Source: Zeugodacus cucurbitae (Eukaryota; Arthropoda; Insecta; Diptera; Tephritidae). Taken from it: a stretch of DNA of 64,000 nt. Location of the stretch: positions 73,020,001-73,084,000 of the forward strand of contig NC_071667.1 of NCBI RefSeq assembly GCF_028554725.1, in the 5' to 3' direction. The translations under genes and the position numbers were made by a program. How positions within the stretch are numbered: position 1 is the stretch's first letter; each line of letters opens with the position of its first letter. The notes below the pieces were generated by a model. That model was given only the letters and a program-made list of their open reading frames with translations. It was not told the origin of the DNA and ran no database searches. This document shows, piece by piece, positions 21,801-35,225 of the stretch.

Positions 21801-24338
21801 GTCAATCTTCATGTTTGTTGAAGGAAAAATAATTTTTGAGTTTTCAATAATGGATTTTTTAAAAGTGTAATTTTTTTTTGTCAATTACTTGCCATTTGGC
21901 AACCCTATTTATTTCAATTTAACTGAAATATACACTGTAATTGCAGCCAGTGCATAAACAAGCAATTACAAATTTTATTGCTTAATGTGAAATTACTTGG
22001 AATTGTTTTCACCCCCTGGTGCATTGCAAGTACAATGTTAATTATCTAATATTAACCGTTATCAAATTGATTGCCATCATGCCTCCCCACCAACATGAAT
22101 TGCTATGGAAAAAGTCAATATGCATTTCAATAAACTCTGCACACCTGCATTCGATCAATATGTTACTATTGCTGGTGTTGTTGTTGTTTTTCTATGCAGA
22201 GCTATTTTTAACCAAACGCCATGGGAATTATGCATTTGCATACAAATACACACAAAATAAACTCTCAACTTTCGCACTTGGTTTGGTATATATTAACTTG
22301 TATTTTACGAAATTTCGTCCGTCCCGCCATTCATTCTTCACTCGTTTGGTTGGTGGTCAGTTTTGCTGTGTGGAAAAGTTAAAATTTCCAAATACACTTT
22401 TATTACAGATCAGAGTAGAGTCGAGGTAAAGTATGTAGTGCGGAAAAATAATGTTTTTCCATCCTTGTTGTTGTTGTTTTGCTACACTTTCGATATTTAC
22501 GAGCTATACTAATTGGACTATGGGGTAGTGTATTTTTCGATTTTATTGTTTTCTAAGTACTAGCGAAATCACCTTTAAGCACAGACATATTCATACACTT
22601 ATACTCATACTCACACTCACACACACACAATTGAAAGTACTCGTAGACAAAACCCAAGCAAATATTTTACAAATAACCATTTATTTTGAGTTGGTCTTGC
22701 TATGTTTTCATATCTCCAATGTGAAACGCCTGTGCCTGTGTCTCTCTCTCTCTCTGGTGCTCATGTTGTGTCCCGCTGCTATTGATTGTTGTGTGGAATT
22801 GGACAAGCAACTTATTTGTTTAATTTCCAGTTTGTTTTAATAGTCTCTTGTCACTTCAAGTAATAGTTTAATAAAACTATCGGAAATGTTATTGTTTTGC
22901 TTGCTCTACTATTATTTGTAAATATGTATTGCATGTAAGAGGATTTAGTTGCACAGGCAAGTCCACTCCTTGGACCAGCTCATGCTGCGTAAGTGGCAAA
23001 TGGTTATGTTTGTGTAGCTGTGTGGTTGTTTTTATTTGTATTGAATTAAGAGTTTGCGGAAATTGTAGAAACATAAATTTTGGACACTCATACGTACTTA
23101 CACACAAGTACAGCATAAAATACTTATTTATTTATTTGTATTGATATTTGGACCACAAGAATTATTCATATATATTTAAATGTTAGTGTTACAGGTGTTT
23201 TCAAATGCAATTGCCGTTTTAAGGTTCTCACAACATGTTGCTCTGAGTATATGTAATAGTTTTGGTCATCTAACGGTTGTTTGTAAAACCTAAAACTAAA
23301 CGAGTTAGATATGGAGTTCAATATACCAACATGTTCTTTCTATATATCAAATGTTCAGAGAGGAAATGTTTGTCAGTCTGTGCAATTAATTTCTTAAGTA
23401 AAATTTAGATATTTTGATGAAATTTTGTACATTTATTATTTGTCACTTTGAGAAGGTTGGTGTTGTGGATACACGAATTCTGTTTAGGTCCTGGTTCACA
23501 TATAAAATTAAGTAATGAGCACGATGGAGGGGAAAGTATTAAGGTTGTAAAAAGTATGCGTGACCACAGACTCTAATATGCTTCATGAACTTATCTCACA
23601 TTTACTAAAGCTGAATCAACCAAACTTGGTGAAAACTGTGCGTTTTACCCTGTGAGGATCACACAGCCTACGGGTTTATAAAGATTGACATACTTTATAT
23701 TCATACCAATACATTTTCAAAAATTATTTTCTTGTTAAGTAATCTTATACAGTATAGGAATAGATGGAATCGGATCCACGCCTATGTCGGTTATATTAAA
23801 AAATATTTATCGACCAACCAATGTATAATATTAATTTAATTTCTTGAGTAGAGCAAAATCCAGATTTTATATTGCAATGGATCCTATGTAGGTAATACAA
23901 AGCACGTCTTGCCTTTGGTGTAATACCACATACATCAGCTATAGTGATAGATATGTCTCCATACAGTTAAAATGTATTATTTCCTGTCCAGCTTTGCTCA
24001 AACTTAGCTTGAACTTCGTTACTAGACTGCTACTTGGTTAAGGAAAGTTCTCAACTATCATTTCAGCAAAGGCAATTTTTGTTACTTTTTTTAAAGATAT
24101 CTTATGGTATTTTTCTTACAAATGAAAGCGCAAAAGATGACAACGAAAGACATTCATTTATTTGGTGAATAATCTATCATATACAAATATTCCAGAAATT
24201 CTAAGCATATCCATAGTCAGTAAAAGAATGTTGGCTTAGTCGCTAATATTAGTACAAAAAAAATTGGCTATAGGTGGCGCTATTGTCGAGATGCTAATAT
24301 GGATCCCTCATCGATTTCTGATTTATTTGGTTCATATC
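21801..24338. other. AT-rich non-coding stretch
   Basis: No gene recognised. It holds a (TC)n tract near 22740-22756 and CA tracts near 22600-22630. Acceptor-like sequences with good pyrimidine tracts end near 22199 (TTTTTCTATGCAG) and 22829 (TTTAATTTCCAG), without supported partner donors. The motif TAGGTGGCGCTA at 24271-24282 resembles the insect CTCF core. Confidence 0.4.
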
Positions 24339-25313
24339 TGGTGTCTTTTGAATTTCGCGGATATGTATAAAAGCGCAAACGTATCTGTCAATACTATCCA
24401 TTATTTTGAAAGGTCTTGACATAACCTACAAAACGACGCTATGCATGAATAGTTTGGATATTGCAGCATGGATAAGCCAGCCGGCGAACGAATTGTGACG
24501 ACGAATACCGATCAAATCATGAAAAACATCGAGGTAGACCGGCATGTGGCATCTCGTGACATCGCCCAGGAGATGGGAATTCGCCACCAAACCATTTTAA
24601 ACCATCTGCAGAAGGCTGGATACACAAAAAAGCTTGATGTTTGGGTGAAACGGAACGAACTCGATCCATTTTTGAAGCGGATGGTGACTGGCGACGAAAA
24701 ATGGATCACATACGACAATATCAAGCGAAAACGGTCGTGGTCGAAGGCCGGTGACCAAGCCGAGATTGACGGCCAGGAAGGTTTTGCTGTGTGTTTGTTG
24801 GGATCGGAAGGGAATCATCCACTATGAGCTGCTCCCATATGGCCAGACGCTTAATTCTACTATCTACTGCGAACAACTGGACCGCTTGAAGCAGTCGATC
24901 GACCAGAAGCTTCCAGAATTGGCCAGCAGGAAGGGTGTAGTGTTCCACCAGGACAACGCCAGACCACACACTCCGTTGATAACTCGTGATAAGCTACGGG
25001 AGCTCGGATGGGTGGTTTTATCGCATCCACCATTTAGCCCGGACATAGCGCCAAGTGATTACCACCTGTTCCTGTCCATGACGAAGGCGCTTGTTGGTGT
25101 AAAGTTGAACTCAAAAGAGGTTTGTGAAAAGTGGCCGTCCGAGTTCTTCGCAAATAAGGAGGGGAGCTACAACGAGGGGGTATTATGAAGTTGCCTTCTA
25201 GATGGAAATATATTATCAAACGAAACGGCGCATATTTGAACTAAATCCGATCACTATAACACCTTTTATAAAACATTGAATAAAGTTCAAAAAAGCGGAT
25301 GGGAGATATTTGC
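24339..25313 (+). mobile_element. Decayed D,D34D mariner element, copy 2
   Basis: This plus-strand copy is of the same family as those at 1.1 and 11.2 kb. It shares the upstream untranslated stretch with copy 1 (from TGTCTTTTGAATTTCGCGG, about 24341). It has a large deletion joining that stretch to the transposase interior (junction near 24466-24470). Its right end shares GGGAGATATTTGC (about 25303-25315) with copy 1 and then diverges, so the terminal GGTTGGC sequence seen in copy 1 is missing here. Confidence 0.87.
24468..25244 (+). pseudogene. Mariner transposase remnant, best preserved catalytic domain
   Basis: The open stretch 24468-24827 encodes the second helix-turn-helix region (DRHVASRDIAQEMGIRHQTI), KAGYTKKLDVWV, an in-frame loss of about 20 residues, then LKRMVTGDEKWITYDNIKR with the first catalytic aspartate. 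A small deletion near 24755 shifts the frame. The second stretch (24751-25188) encodes HQDNARPHTP and FSPDIAPSDYHLF with the remaining two aspartates 34 residues apart. A further frameshift near 25180 cuts off the C-terminus, which can be followed in another frame to a TAA at 25242-25244 (KLPSRWKYIIKRNGAYLN). The original start is deleted. Confidence 0.9.
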
Positions 25314-25315
25314 GG

Positions 25316-27687
25316 GAAAATTTTTATTTGAAGCAAATTTTACCAATTCAAATGGCAACATAATGTTGGATAGGTAACGCTAACGTTGTTGCAGTCATTA
25401 ATTAGTATGAAATATATTTCTGCTATACGAAGTTTTTATAAATTTGATATTTTTTTGCAATGAATTCTTGAATTGTACCACTGTATAAACAAGACTCTAC
25501 TTTCTTAACAAAATCACATACTTTCCATCACACAACTGATATTTGCTTTTCACACAGCTTAGTGTTTTCACATGCAACATTCTTTTTATTTACATTTACA
25601 TTTACATTTGTTGCAAGCAGAAAAAGGCTTTAAATAAAATTCACTTCATACCGAGATTTCCTGTTGCCAAAAAATGCTGCAGGTAAAATTTAATAATCCA
25701 TAAATCCATTTACACAATATTTACAGCTGGCATTTGGGCTGTAATAACTGTAACGTTAAAACAAATATTTCACAAAATTGCCACAAAAAGTTGTTAGAAA
25801 TCTTTTTTGGCATTACAATAACAACAACAACATATTTTTCTTTAAATGAAAATGCAACTAAAGAAAATTTATAATTCAATTTCCTCGGCTTACAAGCGGC
25901 AGCTAGTAGAATTGAGCGCCCAAATAAAGCTCGACAAAGAACGGTAAATATTTATAAAGTAAGTAAATATTACATTTTATTAAATAAGAAATAAAATGAA
26001 ATGAATGCGCTTTTCTTTCATTGCAAATAGATATGGAAATGGAAATAAAAACAATAGTGCTTAAATCGGATTTTAGATTTCTTATTAGAAATTTTCAACA
26101 ATTTACTTATTTGAGTTATTCACAGTGAGCTTACGGCACTTCTACTGTGAGTCTTCTACTTATGCGAATTCAAATGCATTTATTTACACTTTCCTTTTTG
26201 GGTTTTGCCGCTTTCTGCTGACTGCAGAAATGCCGTAGACAAATAGATGAATAAGTTGACAGCATTGTTTGTAAGCATGAGTTAGAGCTTAAGCTTAAAA
26301 AATAACAACAAAACGCTTGCTTATAGAGTGCAGCGCAACGTCAACTACAGAAACATACATACATATATGCAACAACACATATGAAGTGGCAAGCATAACT
26401 ACTACTGCATGCATATGCATAAGCACTTAAGGGCGCATAGTGGCACTCGAGCGTTAACTAACACCAAACAGCAGTCGAAACGTCACTAACATGACAAACA
26501 CATACATACTGCCATAGAAGTACACACACACATAAAGAAATATATACAAAGAGCTTGGCTGTTACAAGCATAGTTCTAGGCGCAAAGCCGAAAAGAGTTA
26601 ACACTTCACTAAAATGAAGCTGCTGAACGTTGTAGAAGACATCTAACAACAACAAAGAAATTAAAAAAAATATTACAACAACAACAACAAAGCTGTGTAG
26701 CTTAAGCGAACTTGAGCTGTTATGCAGCTGCCGGCAATCTAAGCTGCCGCTTGCATATATGAATTGTGTGCGAATAGGTGCAAGACACATGCAACACACA
26801 CACACAATTATACTTGCAACACACACGCTGCATATATGCATAAAGTAATGACAACAACAAATAACCGCTACTACTTGACTGTCAAGCAATTTTACATTTG
26901 AACTCCGAGGAGACACTTGCCTCTCTCTGTGTGTGTGTCTCTGTCACTATTACTTAATATTTATGCGCGTGCGTGTGTATGTGTGTGATAACGTGCTCTG
27001 GGTACTTAGGCGAGTTAATGGTGCGCATAAGTAATTTTTATGCAATTTCTACAACAAAGGCGCACAGCTTGCATACAAATATTCAAGCATTTAACAATCA
27101 CACACACACACACGAGCACATGTATTTGAGCGCGTTAGTTTCGCTTCGTATTTCGCATATTTTGTCTGTTGTTGAGCTGCTTGGCTTCTCACTTGTCTGC
27201 GTTGCCTTACTCAAGCATTTTATTTCACTATAAATATTAGCATATTTCTAGGCGCTCAAAGTCATCTACATATGTATGTGCGTGCGTGTGTGCAACGCTG
27301 TAAGCTTTTGTTTTAGTGGCAGCTTAATTAGAAGCGAACTTGCAATTGCAATTGCTTGCACTACAATTAAATGACTTGTTTTGTTGTTGTTGTTTTCTTT
27401 GCTTGCAGCACAACAACCGTTGAAGGATGTAGCTGAGGTTCTATTATTCATATTTAGGTTTATGTTTGAAAATGAGCGTTGAATTGTTGATTGAAGGCAT
27501 TAAAGCTCTAAAAGTATAAATTTTAATTACTTGAATTCAAAAGAAAAATTACGAAAAACTCAATTAGTAAGCCACAAGTAATTTAAATCTAAATTGCGTA
27601 AAGTCTTAATATTTCAGTTTAAGATTTCGGGCATGCATCTCTTCCCCGAGTGACGCAATTAGGCCATGCAAGATATTAAGTCATATT
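25316..27687. other. AT-rich non-coding stretch with CA/TG tracts
   Basis: No gene recognised. A repeated TTTACATTTACATTTACAT tract lies near 25590-25607 and CA tracts near 26800-26815 and 27098-27113. The 152-codon minus-strand frame at 26458-26916 is read from CAA- and CA-rich DNA and has no family motif. Confidence 0.4.
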
Positions 27688-28640
27688 CATAGTCATAGTT
27701 GTACTCATTATTGATACTCATTTTCATGTGAGTATTCATAGTAATACCACTTATCTTTATTTCCATATTCATATTCATGTTTATTTATATTCATGCAATT
27801 GTTAATACTCATACTCATATTCATATTCGTATTCATAATCATATTCATATTCGTTTTCATATTCATATCCATATTCATATTCCTATTCATATTCATATTC
27901 ATATTTATATTTATATTCATATTCATATTCATATTCATATTCATATTCATATTCGTATTCATATTCATATTCATATTCATATTCATATTCGTATTCACAT
28001 TCGTATCCATACAAATATTCATATTCGTATTCGTATTCATATTCATATTCATATTCATATTCATATTCATATTCATATTCATATTCGTATTCATATTCGT
28101 ATTCATATTCATATTCATATTCATATTCATATTCATATTCATATTCATATTCATATTCGTATTCATATTCATATTCATATTCATATTCGTATTCACATTC
28201 GTATCCATACAAATATTCATATTCGTATTCGTATTCATATTCATATTCATATTCGTATTCATATTCATATTCATATTCATATTCATATTCATGTTCATAT
28301 TCATATTCGTATTCATATTCGTATTCATATTCATATTCATATTCATATTCATATTCATATTCATATTCATATTCATATTCATGTTCATATTCATATTCGT
28401 ATTCATATTCGTATTCATATTCATATTCATATTCATATTCATATTCATATTCATATTCATATTCATATTCATATTCGTATTCATATTCATATTCATATTC
28501 ATATTCATATTTATATTCATATTCATATTCATATTCATATTCATATTCATATTCATATTCATATTTATATTCATATTCATATTCATATTCATATTCATAT
28601 TCATATTCATCATCATATTCATAGGCGCAATCATATCCAT
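27688..28640. repeat. TTCATA hexanucleotide array with higher-order duplications
   Basis: About 0.9 kb is built of TTCATA units (core about 27764-28610), with TTCGTA, TTTATA, TTCACA and TGTTCA variants. A marked 30-bp variant block (CACATTCGTATCCATACAAA inside it) occurs at 27991-28020 and again at 28189-28218, exactly 198 bp (33 hexamers) apart. A second variant beginning ATGTTCAT recurs at 28291 and 28381, 90 bp apart. Because the unit is six bases long and has no stop in several phases, it yields long false frames (Met-Asn, Glu-Tyr, His-Ile and Ile-Phe repeats) on both strands. Confidence 0.95.
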
Positions 28641-31600
28641 ACTCATACCCCTACTTTTACTCACAATTATACTCATTTTTATACCCGTATTAAAATTTAT
28701 ATTTATCGTAGAAATTTGAATAAACACAATAATTTATTGTTACGTCCTCATTATACTTGACTACTTTAAAATATTTGCGGACACACCCTCGGAAATGGTA
28801 TTCGGGTCAGTACTATAGGCTCAGCGTTATAAAATAAAATCATCTTCTACGTAATATGGGTGTGTCGAGCAATTTGAAAAGTAAACTTTGGGTATCAGAA
28901 CTTGGAGATTTCCTTATTTGCTTCAATGGACTTTTTTGTAAGCTGATTCGATTCAATACCAACTTCTATTGTTCTACCCTCCTCTGGATTTATCTACTAG
29001 TAAGTCATCGACATCTGTAAGAAGATTGTAGCATTCCGAAGTTACGGTTTTGTCTTGGCAAGGCACTTCTTTAAAAAATCTCTCAGTTTACATCATCTAA
29101 AAGAGCTTTTTAGTTAAAGCTCCCTAAAAAGCTTTCAGTAGAAACTCTATATTAAAGCTTCGAGTCAAAGCTTTCATCTTTTCTTGCATGTTAGTTTCCA
29201 TAATTAGGAATTGGATCTTAGAAACTAATTTCACTAATAAATCCACTTCAATCTTTTGCAAATTGGAAATATTTGTTGCCTTCTTCGCCCAGAATTGAGT
29301 TTCAGAAAACCGGTTATAACTTCATATATGCGCCTGAAAACTATTTCTTATTACAGACTGCTTGCTTGAGACTAATTTCATGCACATATGATTTCTGCAC
29401 TTCAAAGGCGCGTCGCAAAGAAATGCATAAATGTAGCTTGTGTTGCATGCAACAGACAGACAGTTAGAAATGCAAGCAATTTAATTGGTTGTGCGCTTTG
29501 TAAGAAATGTAAATAACAACAAATCTAAAGTTATGTGCAACTTTTTTTGTTGTTGCAACATTTTATTGTTGTTGCAACAATTTGTTGCAGGTAATTACTT
29601 CTTTCGGTGGAGGTAGTTTTAAGCACAGAGGAAATAATTTATGAAAAAATAGGTAAAAGAAAATTAAGAAGGCAAAAAACAGTGATAACAATGCAATGTT
29701 GCAAGTAAATGCATACTACATGTGAATATTTAATAAACGCTTGCAACAAATTAAAGAGCGTGCGCACTTTGTAGTAGAAATTTATGCAAAATTTTGTGAA
29801 ATATTGTTGTTCTTTTTGAAATAAAGCGAGGTCATATGTTCACATATACTCGTGCGTAGGCATGTTGCATGTCACATGTGGCACGGTGGCGTAAAATCGG
29901 TGACATCGGCTGCTAAAAATTTTGCCTGCTGGGCAGACTTTGTGCGCTTGCCTTGCTAAAGCTGACAGCTCTTTTGGTTTTCGTTGATTTGCTCATTTTG
30001 TTGTTTTTGTATGGTGTGTGAGCGTGCAATAATATTTGCAAAAACAACAAAAGCAGCAATGAAAGACAAAAAGTTCAAACACAAATACCGACACTATTTC
30101 ATAAATGCACACGCGTGTGTGTTGGTGTGTCTGTGCATAGTTATGCATTTGTTGCACTTACATAATACGTGTGCCGTTATGCGATTGCACTTACATATGC
30201 CTGCCTGTGCGCGTGTGTTAATATGTGTGGCATGCGGCAAGTGACGTGCTGCGGTTGCGCTTCCGACTGCCGAGCTTAGGCGAGCGTTTGTGGCTGACAT
30301 ACACGACAGTCAAAATTTACTGTTACTGTTGTTGTTGTTGTTGTTGTTGTTGTTGGTGGTGGTGGTGCCGTTAGTTTATTTGTTATTGTTGCAAAGTTTC
30401 TCGTTTGGGCGCACGTGATTTGTGTTGGCAAAATAAATAAACGTTGCATGCATTGAGGCTTATTGTGGCACAAACACATACACACCCTCATACAAACAAA
30501 CATGCAGAAGAGATTTGTGGCAGCGGCGAGGTGGTGCGGTGTGGCATGGTATGGAGTTTAGATGGCGTAAACAATGCCGCAAGCATTAGCCTCTGTATAT
30601 ATATTTATATTTTTATGATTGTTGTTGTTGTTTTTATAGTGTTGTTAAGCTTGTTGTTGTTATTATTGTTGTTGTTGCCGTAGCTTTGCAGCCAAATGCC
30701 ATTCATATGTGCATGTACTGATTCACACTTTGTGGCAGTTGTTTTTTGTCACTTTTTTGGCAACTACTGTTGTTGTTGTTGCCACTGTCACTACCACCAC
30801 AGCCGCACTTAAGCATTTTTGTCACAGATATGAAAATTGTTTTCGCTTTTCAAGCAGCAGCAGCAACACAGCTCAACAACTTCAACGACCAATTTGCTGC
30901 TTGCAACAATTTGTGGCAGTGTCCACTTTTGGCGTTGTACGTTGGCTATTTGGCTCGTTGGTCGGCACAGTCGTGCGTGCAAGCCGTACATACATACATA
31001 TACCGTTATGCCTAATTTGTGCTGCATATGCATATGTGTTTGTGTGTTTGTTTGTGCCACATTCTGCAGCCAACTGTCCATCTCGTTTATGTTGCATGAT
31101 GAAGTGGCGATTATGCTTGTATCGTGTGTACTCATGAATATGTGTTTGTATGGGTGTGTGTGTAAGCTTATTTATTGCCACTAGAATCGCCTCAGTACGC
31201 TCAACTACCTTCTTCATATATTACAACAAACACACACACGCACAATACATATATATACTTTTAGAAGCTCGTGCATCCTTGGCCTCCATCTGCAGTCTGT
31301 TGTAGCCTCCCTTCGTAAGCCGGAAATGTCTCAACTTTTGGTCTTTTGGCATTCTGTGGCCAGTTCTGCAAGTTCCAACAATTAGTATGCCTCAAACTGT
31401 GGCACAAATACATACCTACTCGTACCGGCCTGTAACTGTTTACGTTTTAGTATGTAGCTTGTAGCGTTCTTAGGACAAAAATCTGCTCATCACTTTCAAG
31501 GCTAGAAATTTGGTGAGGATTTTGTGGTTAGATGTGTCCTATTTTACAAGATACTGCATCTGGCACCCATTCTAGGTGGTTTTGTATTTGTGTGCGTTAT

Positions 31601-33040
31601 TCGTGGCTTGACTGTTGGAAAAACTTGAACTTGTGGAACAAGTATTCCTGTTTGATATCGGTGCTTTTGCTCGGAAAAGGTTTGCGTCTCTACTAAGCCT
31701 TCGAAGTCAATATTAAACTGTGCGGAACCCAGAGCTAAACTCTTTAGATTGAGGTACTCGTAAGTTCTGATAAGGCATTCAACACAAAATCTTGTAAAGA
31801 AGCCCATATCTATGTAGGAATAAGCACCGACAGAGGAATTTCATTCAGACTCAGCTAGAACGGAAAGGACGGCGTTTAATACTAACAGGTTTATTATGTT
31901 CCAAAACTATTTGAGGAAAGTTTTATGTCGCTCCAACAGCTAGCTTTATAGAAAACTATTGTACCGAGACCTTTAGGTACTAGATATTTATAGCCTGTGG
32001 TAGCCATAGTACGAGATCGAAAGGTTTTAAATCTTTATAGGAGAGAATTCGCTTAACATTATGTTTGGACAACTAATGCCAATGACGACGACGGCCTTAC
32101 CTCACGGTGCTCAGAAACAGAAGAAATCAATGCAAAGCCCAACTCCAAGGTCTCTTGCTCCCCATAGTACCTGAATCAAGTTTCCGGTCAGACCTCTGAA
32201 ACTGCTACCGGTTGAGCTTCCTTTCATTATATTTGGACAGTAAGACCAACTGGAAACAACAAATCCATTTATTTTTTGTATTTTTTCTTAAGGTGAAACT
32301 TAGACGATCGTCGGTTAGTGATGCGCGTCCTACCGAATAGGTAGTACAATCATCGGTCAACAAGACGAAAAATTAATGAACTTGTATCAGGTGAAGAAGT
32401 ATTACCTAAATAATATTTTGTAAAGTCATTATATGAGCTCTTTGTTGGACTCATGGAGTTCATGTGGAATGTGTATTCGGAATGTTTCAGAGTTTTACCA
32501 TCGGTGAGATCGTTGGACATTGGATGCTAGTAATTATTGATTTAGACGGTTTACCATTTGTAGTCTGAAGATAGATGCCTTTGAAAATAAAGTCCGGTTC
32601 GAGATTATGAGAAAAATACTTTGAATATATCGGTAGCTAGGATTCTGAAGTCATAGTGTCTTCGAAATGGGACCATAACAGTTCTTAATATCGAAAGAAT
32701 CTCGTTTTTCGCAGTCTAACGATTTATGTGATGAAACAACATTCCAAACTATACAGGTATGTGAGATAGATAAGCTCCGTACACAATTTAAAAGACGAAT
32801 TGAAGATAAAGAGGACAAAACTCTGCTCAAAACGGGCATTCCTGCGCTACTTTAACACTTAAAACATCGAGAATCTACATGCCAACACAATGTACTACAA
32901 TTTGAAACGATATAATCTTAATATCAATAAAGAATGCGCGAACATCTTACGAGTTGCATTAAAATGAGCATCGCGATATAAAAACACATAAATTATGGAT
33001 TACCATAAAGAAATAAAATAATAAAATTGTAAAAATACAA
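28641..33040. other. Long non-coding stretch with TTG/CA simple repeats
   Basis: No gene recognised. It holds a (TTG)n tract turning into GGT repeats at about 30326-30367, with further TTG tracts near 30620-30680 and 30766-30780. The part at about 29950-31220 is moderately GC-richer. Open frames there (for example 30709-31137 plus and 30882-31217 minus) overlap one another and read CA/TTG sequence. A minus-strand frame at 31544-31807 (87 codons) is less repetitive but resembles nothing recognised. From 31800 to 33000 only AT-rich sequence was seen. Confidence 0.4.
30326..30367. repeat. (TTG)n microsatellite
   Basis: About nine uninterrupted TTG units are followed by GGT units. Confidence 0.9.
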
Positions 33041-34100
33041 TCGAAGAAATAATCACAGTGAAACGTGGACCGGCCGTTGCGCGCAATACATTAACTAATT
33101 TATTGCGGCAAACGACGCACGTCGCCACGCAGTGGACGCCGACACCGATTGCCATTGCCTGTAGGTCGAGCCCGTTACGGCCAGAGCCGGAGACGGAGCT
33201 GGAGCAACAAGTGACAACAACAAAGCCTGTGCCGTCGTTGCCAATCAAGCAGCTACTGCTGCAGCTGTCGAAGCAGAAAAATGCACCAGTGACCAGGAAA
33301 AAACGAGCGAAAAGAAGGTGAGACAAACAAAAGTGAAAACAAGCATGAATACGAGGCAATGGTCAGAAGACGGACGGACGGCCGAAGACCCGCTGAAGAC
33401 AAACCAACAAATTGGCTGAAAGCGCTGAAGAAGTTGCTTGACAAGAGTTCGGCGGGCAACAAACGAAGCGGATACACTTGCATATTGGCGGCTCAAGGTC
33501 GTCGCTGTAATTTGTGTGCATGATTAAGTCGCAGCTGGGGCAAAAAGAGTGCGAACCCGAGAAGCCACAACTGGAGTAAGTGGACATAGCAGACGCTGCG
33601 GCAAGGCAAACGCCTTTGAGGCAGGTTAGGACAAGATTGGCTGCGCTCGTGACGGCGGTGAACCGCAGCGCAGCAATAAATTCATGCATGAAACAACAAC
33701 AAACACAAGAAAAATACCAAAGGCATTGCTGTAGCTTCGATCTATTTTCAGTTTTTTTTGTTGTTGTTGTTCGACCAGTTAATGGTTGCGGGAATTTTTA
33801 TGACTGCGTTGCGCGTTGAAGCCACTCAGCGGTACTGCGGTGGAGGATCGACGAGGTTCGAGAAGGCAAGACTTTGGCCTTTGCGGCGCCTCGAGTCGCA
33901 TGTTGACTGTTTCGTTTGGTCTCAAAGGCGTTGAAGGCGCAAAAGAAGACATAAAAATTGTTGCTTTCTTTGTAGTTTGCCTGGCGATTTGTCATGTACT
34001 TCGCGACAAAACTGAAAACATGCAGTTAAAAGCACCGCTGTGGGCGTTGAGGCGTGTTGCACACTGCTTGTTTGCCGCAGGTTAATTGTGGATAATTGCA
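33041..34100 (+). other. GC-rich island, possible leader exon
   Basis: The interval is clearly GC-richer than both flanks. A TATAAAAA word lies at 32977-32984. From about 33050 the plus strand reads GTGAAACGTGG and stays open to 33321, where GAAG|GTGAGA forms a reasonable donor at about 33317-33318. The frame lacks an early ATG, so a 5' untranslated first exon is more likely than coding DNA. Frames at 33363-33689 (minus) and 33816-34085 (plus) also run through the island without recognisable motifs. No gene identity is proposed. Confidence 0.25.
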
Positions 34101-35225
34101 TATTGGCGTGGTTTCTCAGAAACGCCACGACATTGTAGTGGACATAATTGCTGCACAAGGACATGAGAAGGAAGTCGGGTATTTGAATGTAGGGTTAAAG
34201 GTTTGGTAGATGGTTTGGAATCTTAGAAACACTGAGGATGGAATATCAATATTGTCGGTGAGACTCCTTTGTAAAGAGTCGGTGCTTGGACCTTGCCTGA
34301 CCTGACTATAACCTGGATCGAAGCAAGAGCTTCTAAAGTATCTCTTCTCTCTGAACATGGTAATCTGTTTGTGCTTCGCAGAAGAGAAAGTGGGTCTAAC
34401 TCCAGTCTTCTTTTTCTTCATAGAGGACAATTTCTATTAAAAATAAATTATACTAAAAACCCTTTCTTAATCTTCCTCCGCTATTAGTACCAACTTTTTG
34501 GAATTTAAACTCATTCACTCTCGCAACTTGACTTCCATCAATATTTCTTTCTATTTGCACACTGTTCCAACGCATCGTTCGTTTTCTCCTCATTCTTTTT
34601 TTGCATAAAAAATCTCTTAAAAAATTTACACATCGTTAGCTTTAAATTACAACAATAAAATTATACTAAAAGGCATAATTTAATGGCTGCAGAATTACAA
34701 AAAATCTACTTTTTTCTATTTGCTTTGCGTTTCTACAAAATTCCTCAGCAAAAGTGCTCAGGATTTAGCGAATGTAGCAAATTAAAGGCAAAAAAAGAGA
34801 ATAAAATTGCAACAATAAAAATGCTAAAATAAAATCGATAAGCAGAGCAGCGGCAGCATTCCGAAATGCCGTTGGCCATAAAAAAAGGTGAGCAACAACA
34901 AAGTTGGCGCTGGAGCTTTGAACGTCGTTGTAAAGCTGCTGCAAATCTGCTACTAAAATAGCCACTTTTGTGTAAATAACAGCGTTGGCCTCACTAACAT
35001 TCTTCAGATTGCTTTTTTCGCTTCTATTTGCCAAATATTACTGTGGCATGTGCGCAACAGGCTACCTTTTTCTAGATTTCTTTTTACGATTTTTAAATGC
35101 GAATAAATTCACTATTTTATGTTGTTGTATTGAAATTGTTGTTGGATGTCACTTTGAGTTAGGTTTTATGTTCTCTGTTGAAATAAACAAAATTCCTACT
35201 GTCGCTCCATAGAAGAAACTGTAGG
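34101..35225. other. Non-coding stretch
   Basis: Nothing recognised; mostly A/T-rich sequence with scattered stops in all frames. Confidence 0.4.

Noticed and set aside
26458..26916. 152-codon minus-strand frame with Cys/Val-rich sequence
   Set aside because: Read from CA- and CAA-rich simple sequence; no conserved motif.
27708..28760. Very long open frames (300+ codons) on both strands
   Set aside because: They are readings of the TTCATA hexamer array; a six-base unit lacking stops stays open in any length. Dipeptide repeats in several frames at once are not a gene signal.
30709..31217. Several overlapping frames of 89-142 codons on both strands
   Set aside because: GC-moderate, stop-poor DNA with TTG repeats; frames overlap on both strands and none has a family motif.
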